Assembly (NCBI GenBank): GCA_002633005.1
Contig: NMRA01000366.1
Span: 340,015 to 391,695 of the forward strand
Length of the DNA: 51,681 nt
DNA from: Phoronis australis
Taxonomy: Eukaryota > Phoronida > Phoronidae
Direction of reading: 5' to 3'
A program made the translations under genes and the position numbers. This document shows positions 23,001 through 32,158 of the stretch, in pieces. The notes below the pieces were generated by a model. It had not been told where the DNA came from, ran no database searches, and worked only from the letters and a program-made list of their open reading frames with translations. Each line of letters begins with the position of its first letter. Position 1 is the first letter of the stretch.

Positions 23001-25232
23001 AACACACTCTCACACACAACACACTCTCACACACAACACACTCTCACACATAACACATTCTCACACATAACACATTGTCACACATAACACACTCTTACAA
23101 ATAATAAACTCTCACAAATAACACACTTTCACAAATAACACACTCTCACATCTTTCAAAGCCCAAACATCAAACCTCATCAAAGTAAGGAAAAAGATGAA
23201 GTAAGTTTCTATACCAGTAGGTGGTCTACAACACAAGTCGGGTTTATAACAGCTTTAAATAAAGATTTGAGAGGCTGTACAATTAAGTTTATGGTGTTCA
23301 GAATAGTCTCACAACTTTGACATGTCAGCACCCCATGGCTATCGTTATAGTCTCACACCTTTGACGTGTCAGCACCCCATGACTATCGTTTTCAAGATGC
23401 GGAATCAAGTACTAACTGTCACAGCAAAATGAGAACCTTAAACAATCAGCAGAATCAGCAGTACTTTTTGTTCCATCATTCACAAAGTACGCTTTATCGG
23501 ACTTACCCTTGAAATGAGTCGGGCTTCACAAGTGTCTTTGTACTCTGGTCTTTCTCTTTTTTTAATGTGTCAATTAAAATGTCATCAACATCATCAAACC
23601 AAATGTCATTGTTCTTGACTTTTGCATTGTCTGTGTATTTCCTTAAAAATACACCACACACTCATGACAACTTGAACATTTAAGAAATACATGAGTAGCA
23701 TACAATCCTATGTACATTAACATATCAACAATTCACGGGCTTATGCATCACAGCCAATAAATTTAAGGCTAAACAGTAACACACTTTTTCAGAGACTGCA
23801 CATGCAGAGATGTAACTAGGATTACAGCTGCACAGGGGTGAAGATAATTGTGCCGTCTCTTTCGATTCCCAGCACTTTCGCTACCCTCCCCCTACAGTCG
23901 TTTGTTTTTCTCCCCATCAGTGCCGACCAAAACAAACTGACACACCCCCACCCTCACAGCCATGCCACTGATAAGAAATATCTGTGTTTAAGGACCACTT
24001 ATCTTCAATTCAAACTGATAAAAGATCGATTACTGCACCAACTATTAATTATTGCTTACTCATTACAATAACTAGCCACTATTAATTATTGCTTACTCAT
24101 TACAATAACTAGCCACTATTAATTATTGCTTACTCATTACAATAACTAGCCACTATTAATTATTGCTTACTCATTACAATAACTAGCCACTTTTAATTAT
24201 TGCTTACTCATTACAATAACTAGCCACTATTAATTATTGCTTACTCATTACAATAACTAGCCACTTTTTCTTACCTCTTAGATGGTACAGCAGAGGCCGT
24301 TCTGTCCTTAATGTGGGACTTTCTATGGCGAGTACCCTTTTTTGATTTTGTGGAATTGCTCTCTCCTTGATTCAATGTCTGCAAGTATTGCAAAATACAG
24401 GAACACGACAGATTTCAAACATCAAGTAATTGAAAGGTTACTAGTACTGGAATTCTGCCTCAAATTTCAATGTTGTGCCAAAACAACACAACTGCTCAGG
24501 CTATTAAATGAATTCGCCACTTAAAAAGTGATAATGAACATTATGTTTTCAAACCAAAACACAGCATTTGTGTAATTTGTTACTAAGAACACAAATCCTC
24601 AGTTACCTTAAGAGTCATTCCACTATTCATTGGTGTTCCCATGGCCAAAAAGGGAGCAGTCGCATACTTAATGAAACTAATGGGTTTTTGCAGTAAGCAA
24701 GGGCTACAACAGGTTAGAGATCATCTCAGCACAAGATCAGCCAGTCATTTCATTTGAATAAAACAAACACAGAAACATGACACCAATGTCAATTACACAA
24801 CTTCCCCGATAATTCACACATACCTAGTAAAGGCTGAGAGAACAATTTTGATATTAAGCATATATTTAGAAGAATTATTTTTTAGTGTAAATAAAATCTA
24901 AAGCACCAATTGCTTTCCCATAAAAGATAAAACAATTTAACAGCGAGCATGATGATACCAGTGTTGAAACATGGAAAAACAACAGATTCCTGCACACCAC
25001 TTTATCTTACTTGCACAAGTTGCTTCCAGTTTCCAGAAAGTTCATTGCGTTTGGATATTTTAAGAGTGGTAATAGTAGTGTTCTTGGAATCCGGCTTTAT
25101 TCTCTTTGTTGAAATAGAAGTAACGTCATCATTGGAAATGTTCTTTTTCTCTTCAACTTCTTTGTCCAGTTTCCTTTCCTTACATCTTAAAGAACTACTA
25201 TTTTCATCGGTGGCTTTCCGCTTCATGTTCAT
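13913..25232 (-). CDS. REXO4: RNA exonuclease 4 (REXO4), DEDDh 3'-5' exonuclease, 8 exons
   Basis: Coding exons in gene order: 25232-25011, 24666-24607, 24378-24275, 23641-23507, 22531-22338, 18461-18373, 14604-14455 and 14038-13913. All phases join to 359 codons plus TGA. The N-terminal third is Lys-rich and disordered, as in nucleolar REXO4 proteins, with the family run [10 protein letters not shown]. The exonuclease domain has ExoI D182-C-E184 (AIDCEMVG), ExoII D266 (GHAIHND) and ExoIII H316 with D321, so the catalytic set is complete. REXO4 relatives (yeast Rex4, frog XPMC2) act on RNA in the nucleolus. Here the role is inferred from homology. Exon 2 (60 nt) is the weakest call and its omission keeps frame. 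The introns carry tandem arrays, a LINE tail and TTAA-ended elements. The gene is convergent with the CUB-LDLa gene. Confidence 0.93.
14318..14404. repeat. 27-28 bp tandem repeat, 3 copies (REXO4 intron 7)
   Basis: Three near-identical copies of an AACAAGAGTACTGTGCAATG-type unit, 51 bp downstream of exon 7's donor on the gene strand. Confidence 0.9.
14455..14604 (-). CDS. REXO4: REXO4 exon 7: RDT motif and catalytic histidine
   Basis: The acceptor is GGTAATTTCAG and the donor GACTCT|GTAAGC. Codes [20 protein letters not shown] and [11 protein letters not shown], ending EGEHDS with the ExoIII histidine H316. Phase 0 on both sides. Confidence 0.94.
15256..16115 (-). mobile_element. Non-LTR retrotransposon (LINE) 3' fragment with zf-RVT tail
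   Basis: Minus-strand reading across frames gives [15 protein letters not shown], then [19 protein letters not shown], then [19 protein letters not shown] and a stop near 15259. This matches the C-terminal zinc-binding (zf-RVT) tail of LINE reverse transcriptases. Frameshifts and stops show it is dead. Its outer part (15868-15915) is repeated inverted at 16067-16114, as in 5'-inverted LINE insertions. Lies in REXO4 intron 6. Confidence 0.75.
15868..16114. repeat. 48-bp inverted repeat inside the LINE fragment
   Basis: Left arm 15868-15915 (begins TTGAAAACACGACTAAACTT) and right arm 16067-16114 are reverse complements with about one mismatch and a 151-bp spacer. Confidence 0.9.
16463..17855. 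mobile_element. 1.4-kb element with TTAAAGGAG(C/A)ATGCCACCC inverted ends
   Basis: Starts TTAAAGGAGCATGCCACCC and ends GGGTGGCATTCTCCTTTAA, a 19-bp inverted repeat with one mismatch. The outermost TTAA on each side suggests piggyBac-type insertion. No transposase frame is visible, so it is nonautonomous. The first 400 bp recur at 33790. Lies in REXO4 intron 6. Confidence 0.75.
18373..18461 (-). CDS. REXO4: REXO4 exon 6: ExoII motif
   Basis: The acceptor is GCTTACCAG and the donor TTAAAG|GTAATG. Codes [20 protein letters not shown] followed by NDLK, with D266 as the third catalytic acid. Enters in phase 1 and leaves in phase 0. Confidence 0.94.
18477..18546. repeat. Short tandem repeat of GTGTAACATTTAAA-type units
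   Basis: Four to five imperfect 14-17 bp units directly upstream (gene sense) of REXO4 exon 6, separated from its acceptor by about 15 bp. Confidence 0.75.
19060..19883. repeat. 23-bp minisatellite, about 36 copies, with 138-bp higher-order repeat
   Basis: The unit is about CACCCATTATTAGCTTCAGAC plus two variable bases. Variants (ACTGC, ACAAC, ACTAC, ACCAC, GCCAAA) recur in the same six-unit order from 19202 and 19340, starting again at 19478, a spacing of exactly 138 bp. Lies in REXO4 intron 5. Confidence 0.95.
20325..20455. repeat. Degenerate relative of the 21.9-kb minisatellite
   Basis: Blocks CTCAGCCATCCT, CCAGATGTCAT, CATTACATCATTTGTATGGA and GCTGGAAGCCTCCTCAGCCA match the unit of the array at 21918-22207 but are scrambled by indels. 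Confidence 0.6.
20973..21570. mobile_element. piggyBac-like MITE, 598 bp, perfect 16-bp ends
   Basis: Starts TTAACCCTTATCCTGC and ends GCAGGATAAGGGTTAA, a perfect inverted repeat including TTAA at both edges, as expected for piggyBac-family insertion at TTAA. There is no transposase; the interior open frame is short and unremarkable. Lies in REXO4 intron 5. Confidence 0.85.
21918..22207. repeat. About 61-bp minisatellite, 4-5 copies (REXO4 intron 5)
   Basis: The unit contains GGTGCTGGAGCCCTCCTCAG, CATCCTCTAGATA and CATTTCATTACATCATCC. The last copies are nearly identical and the first are diverged. The array ends about 130 bp from exon 5. Confidence 0.9.
22338..22531 (-). CDS. REXO4: REXO4 exon 5: ExoI motif
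   Basis: The acceptor is GTTATAG and the donor AAAG|GTAAGT. Contains [29 protein letters not shown] and [11 protein letters not shown], the diagnostic REXO4 exonuclease-fold blocks. Enters in phase 2 and leaves in phase 1. Confidence 0.95.
22893..23152. repeat. 17-bp tandem repeat, about 15 copies (REXO4 intron 4)
   Basis: The unit is ATAACACACTCTCACAC with a few substitutions (ACAAC, TTTCAC). Confidence 0.95.
23507..23641 (-). CDS. REXO4: REXO4 exon 4
   Basis: The acceptor is TATTTTTAAG and the donor CAAGG|GTAAGT. Carries the conserved acidic [15 protein letters not shown] segment just N-terminal to the nuclease domain. Phase 2 on both sides. Confidence 0.88.
24042..24264. repeat. 37-bp tandem repeat, 6 copies (REXO4 intron 3)
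   Basis: Six almost identical units (CTATTAATTATTGCTTACTC then ATTACAATAACTAGCCA). The array stops 10 bp before the end of exon 3. Confidence 0.95.
24275..24378 (-). CDS. REXO4: REXO4 exon 3
   Basis: The acceptor is ATACTTGCAG and the donor AAGAG|GTAAGA. Codes a basic, Ser-rich linker ([19 protein letters not shown]). Enters in phase 0 and leaves in phase 2. Confidence 0.8.
24607..24666 (-). CDS. REXO4: REXO4 exon 2 (tentative, 60 nt)
   Basis: An open block [20 protein letters not shown] lies between an AG at 24667-24668 (TTTCATTAAG) and CTTAAG|GTAACT. Both sides are phase 0, so it may be included, skipped or spurious. A stronger-looking upstream acceptor would put it out of frame. Confidence 0.45.
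25011..25232 (-). CDS. REXO4: REXO4 exon 1
   Basis: ATG AAC ATG opens a Lys/Ser/Thr-rich stretch ending [12 protein letters not shown]. The NWK motif is typical just before the basic linker of REXO4 proteins. The donor is CAA|GTAAGA, phase 0. Confidence 0.85.
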
Positions 25233-28200
25233 CACTTCAGCAATTCAATTAGGTGCGCCCACCTTGAAAACAAGACACAACTTTAAATTAACTCAGACTG
25301 ACAATGCAACAGGAAACATGATTCCCAAATTAATCAAAAATGTATTACGGATTTTGAATATAGTTCACTGAAATGAGACTACGCGTGCTTTGGAAACAAA
25401 ACTTAATTCAAAATGAAATAATATAATCATTGAAAGCTAGAATTGAAGGCTCCTCTTATATCTGAGCTTGAATTTCTTCTGATAATATTTATAAAAAAAT
25501 AGTTAGAACTTGGAAAATATAAGCATGGCTGAACACAGCAGTTTTTCTGAAAATAAATTTCTCCCAAACATATGCCACCAGCTCACAGTGAAACCTATCG
25601 CTTGACAAGAGACACAAGCCATATCCCAAATAGGGTCGGTGGTGTACTTAAGATAAATACTAGTATATTACAGCAGTGTGGTAAATTTATGAAGTGAATG
25701 TAGCAATACAGCCCTCGATTTGGCGACTTGAAGGTTGCCAATGCGACCTCAGATTGTGTTTGGTGCCACGAAGTCGCCACTGCGAGTATCAAAGTCAGAC
25801 AATAATTCAGCCTAAATTTATTTCAAATGTCTTGTTCCAAACTTTAAATTACTAACATATTTCCTAGATTCATTACCTTTGACTCACAGTTGGTCCGTTT
25901 ATTTAGAGAACCAGGCAAACAGTGAATAGCGGGCCCATTACTTAGTGGATGAAACTGGTTCTCCAAATCATTGACCGCTATATACGACCAGTGCCAAGCA
26001 TTATGACCATATGACCTTTTTTGTTCCAATGAACATATAAGACAGATCGGTAACCTTGTATTTCGTTTGGCGACCTGGGATTTTTGCCAGGTCGCCAAAT
26101 TTCCCTTAAAACGGAACTGCATTTTATTCTGAATAAATTCTGGATAGTTTTCCGTGAATTGTTGATTAATTTCACAAATAATTCAACAACAAAAAATTAA
26201 ACTTATATTCTCTAACGAAGCTCAAAAATTACCGGCTTGAAGCGTTGCTTAGTCTCGTGACATTTTTGGCGGGGGCAATCACTGTCCTGTGGTTGCGTGC
26301 AATCAAGTAGCGCATTTCATATCATCGGAATAAGAAATTTTAGTGTGAAATGTCGGGTCACCAGGAATACCTGTTTGAGCCGAGGCAACACAAAGTGATA
26401 CCCAGTCATGGTCATCGTCAGACGAAAATTTGCCGGTGCAACCAGTCCTTACACTGGTGTAAGTGTGCCGTGGGCAATGTGGACTCTAGCCAGCCAGCTG
26501 CCAGCCAATACTCAGCGCAGTTAACTTGAAGGGTTGGTAAGTTACCGACTATAGCTGTATGAAGACTATCGTACCACTGTGTGTTGAGCTCCTTTAACCC
26601 CGAAATTTCCAACAGCCGTTGACTACCCGGGTATAGTTGACTTATGCTAGTCACCTCCTCGTAAAACTTACGCTACATCAACATATAAAGCTAACGGACC
26701 GGCGGGGTTGCATGCAAAATCTGGTAGTCACCCAACACTCCCATTGTTCGTTGCAACCGTTTAAGTGGAAAACAATCAAATAAACGTCATTTGGTAGCAT
26801 AACTTGCTGCCTTTTTAACAAAGAAGTGTGTCATCCATTCAAAAACAGCACGCTCGTGACACGGCGCACGCGCTATTTCGTAAAAATATGAGACGTCTTT
26901 CAGGACATTATGACAGCTTTGCAGCACCAAAGTTGTTCTAAAATTCGGTTTGTTGGTATAAAAATACTAAAAACTTCTAACAAAATGAAACAAGTTCCTA
27001 TAATTTGTTATAACATGTACGCAACCTAGGTACCGTCTGCAACAAACACTTGATAAAAGAATCGGGGGGAAAAAACTGGTGAAGGTCAGGTGACGTAATC
27101 GCAAAAAGCCGACTCAAGAGAACACATCACAATTTTAGCAGCAGCCGATGAATGATCGCTAACTTTTCCAACACTGGTAAATACAGAAGTTAGTTTACTC
27201 TAGGAACCTGGTTCCTATGTTTACTCAAGGATGAGATTAGTTTTAATGACATTAAGTCAGATCGGCTATTGAAAACCTGTAGGCCTATATTTAGTATATA
27301 GCTTTGGGCCAAGGCTTGGGGAACCCGGCGATGGTATGCGGTGACCAACCCTTTAGAAGACACCTTTTTCGAAGAGTTTGAACAAGCAGGTGCCATACGA
27401 AAAGGCATGGCGAACCTTTTACAGCACTGTGGCAAACAATAAAAAATAAGGACGATTGATACAATGATAAATTACGGTGTAAACTCTTCAAAATATGACA
27501 TAAGCCATGAATGTGTAAAGCAGTCTATACCCCGCCATTCACGTCACTGACACATCAGCCGATCAGGGATCGCTTTCAGAATTCAGAGTTTTAACCATGA
27601 ATACGAATCGGCTTTTGTTTGGCACGCAAGTCAAGCAAATATGAGTTTTATTTGAATGTTACTGTTAAAACCGATTAACTGCAACATTATTTTGACTACA
27701 TTCCCCTCCTAATGTTAATTACTTGCCTGGCGTTCGTTTTTAAAACTGGTTTAACGACTAACGTAGGTTGAGTGAGATTGAGCCACCGAAAATTTTCAAA
27801 ACACCTGTGACTTTGTGAGTGTGACCTGGCTTAGAACCTTAGGTCCTTAGGCTTAGAAGTAAGATTTGAGAGGTGCGGGGACCCGGGATAGAGTAGTTTT
27901 CACTACAGCGTCATCAATACACGTACACTTCTGTGGTTGAACCCTAGGAATATCCAACCTTTAGAAAATCAAACGATTTGGGTACGCAGACCACTGTAAC
28001 TTGGACAACATGTTCAACGCTGCCTCACATGCGTGATACCGGAAGAGTTATATAAATATACTTCCAAAAGTGAAGAGTTATTCATAAACAAATGAGCAGC
28101 GTTAGACGAAACGCTTAGGCATCAGCCAGATAGTCTAGTCGACAAATGGCCCGTCGTGCACCCCCCGATCTTCAACTTCTAAGTTGAATTTTTAGAAAGG

Positions 28201-28510
28201 AAAATATGTGTTAAATCTGGTGTTAACAAACCGAAAAAATGTCCCTCGTATGTTTTTATGCAAACTAGTACCGCCCTGAGTACCCCGGATTTCATGAGTT
28301 GTGTTATTTCGCGATGTCGCCGACTTCATATAATTGAAAAAACTAAATGTTTGTGGGCCAAGCAATACATTAGAACAACAAGTAAGTAACACAAGCTATC
28401 TTGAACATGGTACAGATATAAATCACTCAACACATGGAGCAGAAGTACTGTGTAACACAGTAAGGACAGAAGGCGAGATCTACCCGATCTTTTTTGCCCG
28501 AAGCTGTCCG
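25233..28510. other. Intergenic upstream of REXO4, no gene recognised
   Basis: Contains the presumed REXO4 promoter and short repeat pieces with GGCGAC/GTCGCC motifs (25710-25790 and 26060-26100). The minus-strand open frame 26418-26654 has no recognisable motif or splice partner. Confidence 0.45.
26066..26099. repeat. 13-bp perfect inverted repeat (hairpin)
   Basis: TTTGGCGACCTGG at 26066-26078 and CCAGGTCGCCAAA at 26087-26099 with an 8-nt T-rich loop. A related TTTGGCGACTTG lies near 25716, suggesting a decayed transposon end. Confidence 0.8.
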
Positions 28511-28604
28511 ATGGCTAGGCAATGACCATCGCCTCTGTTGGCCTGTCTGTTCGGGCCAACAGATGCGATGGTCATTGCCTATCCGAGGGCTTCGCCCTCA
28601 TTTA
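28496..28604. repeat. Long near-perfect hairpin (about 30-bp core arms)
   Basis: Arms 28513-28542 (GCTAGGCAATGACCATCGCC...) and 28554-28583 pair with one or two mismatches around an 11-nt loop. Weaker pairing extends outward through CGAAGC-type sequence. Size and shape fit a foldback element or pre-miRNA-like hairpin. No evidence of transcription is available. Confidence 0.8.
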
Positions 28605-28765
28605 CTCTCGCTGCGTGGGGCATGAAAATCTTCTATTTTTATCCCACGTTCAGGACGTTGATGTTGACCCATCCACTGAAAACAAACTGTGACATTGCAG
28701 TCCAAAACTTCAGAAAAAACACGTTGAATACAAACTAACATCGAACTTATACATGAATGGGTTGC

Positions 28766-28951
28766 TGACGCACTGCATATGGCAATCAGTGCGAATCCAA
28801 TGCTGGGGACAGGGAAAATAGAATTACATTCCAAATTAAAGCAGCTGTCGACACAGATGTACTGAAAGATCCCTATAAGAAAATTAATGAGGTCGAAGCT
28901 TATCTACTGACATCAAAGAACACTCTATCCTTATCCATTCTCCATTTATGA
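28766..28951 (+). pseudogene. Possible coding remnant, unidentified
   Basis: An open frame to TGA 28949-28951 reads RENRITFQIKAAVDTDVLKD and NEVEAYLLTSKNTLSL, protein-like in composition. A second frame after the stop (YEHGDFTISSNVRGTASEKL) may continue it after a frameshift. No family is recognised. It could be a decayed exon or transposon piece, or chance. Confidence 0.25.
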
Positions 28952-29669
28952 ACATGGCGATTTTACAATCTCAAGCAATGTCAGAGGAACAGCAAGCGAA
29001 AAACTGCAACAACTTCATGAAATTCGGACAAACGTCTCTAACAGCCATATGATTCTCCACATATTGTACGCAGCCCGTGTGTGATTCGTTCTCTTCTTCC
29101 AAGTGAATTGGAAGAAAATGGGTTATCACAGAAAAAGCTATTAACATTTTACTGCCAAACTTCACCGCTTGGGAGACAGTGAAGGTCCAGAGGCACCAAG
29201 CTCCCAAGTGAACCGGTATTCGCCGCATCAACATCATGCACCATCGTGGTCATTTTCCCACTTGAGTGCATAGTCTGCAGCCGACTGAAACCATGCAAAG
29301 GATGGCAGCCATCTTCACAGGAACAGGTAATAACAGCTGAGCTAATACATGAATTAATGTATTAAGAGTCTTCTTTTTTATATTTTCATTTCATTTCTCA
29401 ACAAGCGTGTGAGGTATATCATTTTGTTGCCCAGTATCAATCTGAGAGCTGGCCAGATGATAATTGTTAAATCAGGATTGTTCTAAAACCTCCTCGACCA
29501 GCACCCCACTGACGACCCCCTCGACCGACGACCTCCTCGACCCACCGGCACGGCACACAACCTCCTCGACCCAGTTTAAACAAGCTCGATTCGATCTCAA
29601 CATAGAACCAGTGCTGACTAACAGGACCATCGAGTCTGGCCGTGAACTCGGCTGGCTTTTCTCTGTTTT

Positions 29670-29946
29670 GGCTGCCGCAAGCAATTAAATGTAACAGCAA
29701 CAGCGTGAAGCGTGAGGAAATATTGAGTTCCGGAACTACGACCACTGGCGACCCCAGACCGCGCCGGTATCGTGTTCCCCTTTTTTGTTTAGTCCACCGA
29801 TAAATTTTTCGAACAGCAGGTCGACATGCCCGGCTCCCGCAAAGTTTCGGGCCGCCTGTGTACATACAAGAAATAAAATCGCGCTTTGCCCAATTCTTCG
29901 GTGCAACATGTTGAGCCCCCCTTATGTTATCCTAGATCCGCCACTG
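29670..29946. mobile_element. GGCGGATTTAGG-terminus family, copy 2 (left-truncated)
   Basis: Begins inside the element at GGCTGCCGCAAGCAA and shares GCGTGAAGCGTGAGGAAATA with copy 1. Ends TTATCCTAGATCCGCCACTG. The expected left inverted end is missing. Confidence 0.7.
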
Positions 29947-31440
29947 CTTACTGATTGATTTCTTGCTCACCTATGTTTGTGAAGTGGACACAGAAGAGCA
30001 AAGTGGATAGTTGTATGGAAGTTTCACGGAAAACAATGAAAGTGACATGGAGTTTTAGAACACGTAATCAGTGACATCAACACCTAATGATTGTTCATAT
30101 TTCTGCAACCATTTCCCCATGTTTTTGTCTTGAGATATTTAAAACATTTGTTGAAATTTGGCTCTTTAAAGAGCTGATTATATAAAACTAAAAGTTGCAC
30201 ATTCAGTGTTTATATTGGCTTATGTACACTTTCAGTGTAGTATTGATCGTAAGTAACCGTATAATGCAAATTAGATGTAATGGATTATGAAGAAAATTAT
30301 TCCATCGTAATGGTTGACCCTCAAAATATCGGTTTTGACACTTGATTTATTCACTTGCGAGAATAAGAAAGTGAGATATCATCAAATAACGAAACATCGG
30401 TAAAGGCGGCAATAATTTGCATAAAAACGCACGTGGCCTCGGACACTTTTTCGGCTTGTTAACAATTTTTATGGTTTTCGCTCATATTTTGCTTTGCAAA
30501 AATGCAACTTAAAAGTCGAAGTCCCGAGGGTGCACGGGGTCCATTTTTTGACTCAACTAAGAGATTTTTATCTTTGGTAACCCACCAGCCACAGTTTTCT
30601 CGCTGGTTCCCTACGTGCCTAGCGGCACACAGGGAACCAGCGAGCCACATTTATAGACCATAAAGAAATCTGGACGTTCCTAAATTACCGACGGTCATTG
30701 AAATCAATCGAAAAAATTCTTATAGTTTAAGCTACTTAATCATATTTTCATTCTGACTAACGATCGTACAATGTGGTATCATCTAAATTCAAAACAAAAA
30801 CTCTCGCACCTACAAAACACCGAACCAACCCGAAAGATACGAAATCACGTTTAAAACGAGAACCTCGGGTATGATGGTATAACCTGGTTCCTGAGCCTCA
30901 CACGCTGACGTCACGGATAGCTATAGGGTCTGTGGAAGAGACTAGGGTATCGTGCAGGAAACCCGAGGACCGAAACACCACCGTGACACTTTCAAACATT
31001 GTTTGATTATGAATAAATCTTAAAAATAAATAAATAAATCTTGTTAAGTTGTGTTGTTTTAATTACTAAATTTTTTGAGTATTTTAGACAACTTGTGACG
31101 GATTGGCGTTCTACATTATTTTCAGTTCTGCTAAGTTGTGGTACGATATCATTTTGGCCAGTGCGTGAAGTATCGTTGCGTCACCTATCGGCCAGTTTTT
31201 TTCTCCACGTCTTCAGTCAACAGTTCTTCCACGAGGTTGTCACAACAAATTAATCAATAATCACGACACTCGAAAGTCGAAATCAGTAATGTTTTTGTTT
31301 TTCGTTCTTTTTTTTTGAAGAAAATATTTTTGAGAAAATATTGAATATTCTGAAATTAGCTGAATGATCACCGAGATAATCAATGAGATAAATTAAGTAG
31401 ATCATTGGAGATAACGTGTTGAGAGTATAGATTACATGGG
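29947..31440. other. Intergenic, no gene recognised
   Basis: AT-rich with short open frames lacking motifs. The only structured item is the hairpin at 30600-30643. Confidence 0.45.
30600..30643. repeat. 44-nt near-perfect hairpin
   Basis: TCGCTGGTTCCCT pairs with AGGGAACCAGCGA (13 bp), then a 2x2 internal loop, then GTGCC/GGCAC closed by a 4-nt TAGC loop. Confidence 0.9.
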
Positions 31441-31448
31441 GGTAAATG

Positions 31449-31595
31449 CATGAGCGGCGCAGCATTGAAAAAAGTGGGGGCCCACCCTCACCAGCCCCCC
31501 TGCGGTGCACCGCCCATAGACCATGGGCAGCGGAGCACTGAAAAAAGTGGGGCTATAGCCCCGCCCCCGCAGCCCCCTATGGTGCGCCGTCCATG
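31449..31595 (-). mobile_element. Short palindrome-ended dimeric element, copy B
   Basis: 147 bp in reverse orientation to copy A, with CATGAGCGGCGCAGCA and GGTGCGCCGTCCATG ends and two ACTTTTTTCAGTGCT-type units. Flanked by GGTAAATG (31441-31448) and GGTATATG (31596-31603), an 8-bp target duplication with one change. Confidence 0.8.
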
Positions 31596-32158
31596 GGTAT
31601 ATGTTGAAGAAATTCGCCCACAGACAAGTTGCACGAGTTTTACCGATAAAAATCAAATAACAAAGTCAATGTAAGTTACGTTTTATTATTGACAATTATT
31701 AACAAATAAAAAGCTACTGAAAAGTACTTGAAGATGCTTTAACTCAAAGTTTGAGGCTACTGACATCGGTCTCAGAAAATTTGAAAAATTGTCCGGGTGA
31801 CGTTCGTTTCCCATCCCCGGGGTTTCTATTTTAAAAGTCAGGGTTTGTGTTTTTCGGTTTAGCTGTTTTGAAGGTGCGGGAGTCTGTTTTTGACTCTGTG
31901 ATATGTGTTGTACCCCGGGGCTTCCTGTTTCCGGCGACGGGACACTCTGAATTTCGATGGTGAAACAAACGTGTAGCGGGAAGCTTACGGCGGTCTGGCC
32001 AATGAAAATTGCAGCCTCGTCCTCAAGCCTCAAGATGACGCTGATCAGATCATGCGCGTACCCAGCCTTTAATATGGGAGGCTCGAATTTCTGACAATGT
32101 GGACCTTTTGATCTCAAAGGACTAAAAAAAAATAACCGGGGTACTGCCTTCATAACCA

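Noticed and set aside
18477-23152. CRISPR-like array in the repeat-rich introns
   Set aside because: Units are contiguous tandem repeats without unique spacers, in a spliced eukaryotic gene.
26418-26654. Minus-strand 78-codon frame
   Set aside because: Plausible composition, but no recognised family, no acceptor or donor that links it to anything, and no start ATG context.
29464-29865. Overlapping open frames on both strands near 29.5 kb
   Set aside because: Produced by GA/CT-rich low-complexity sequence and the adjacent repeat copy. Composition is not protein-like.
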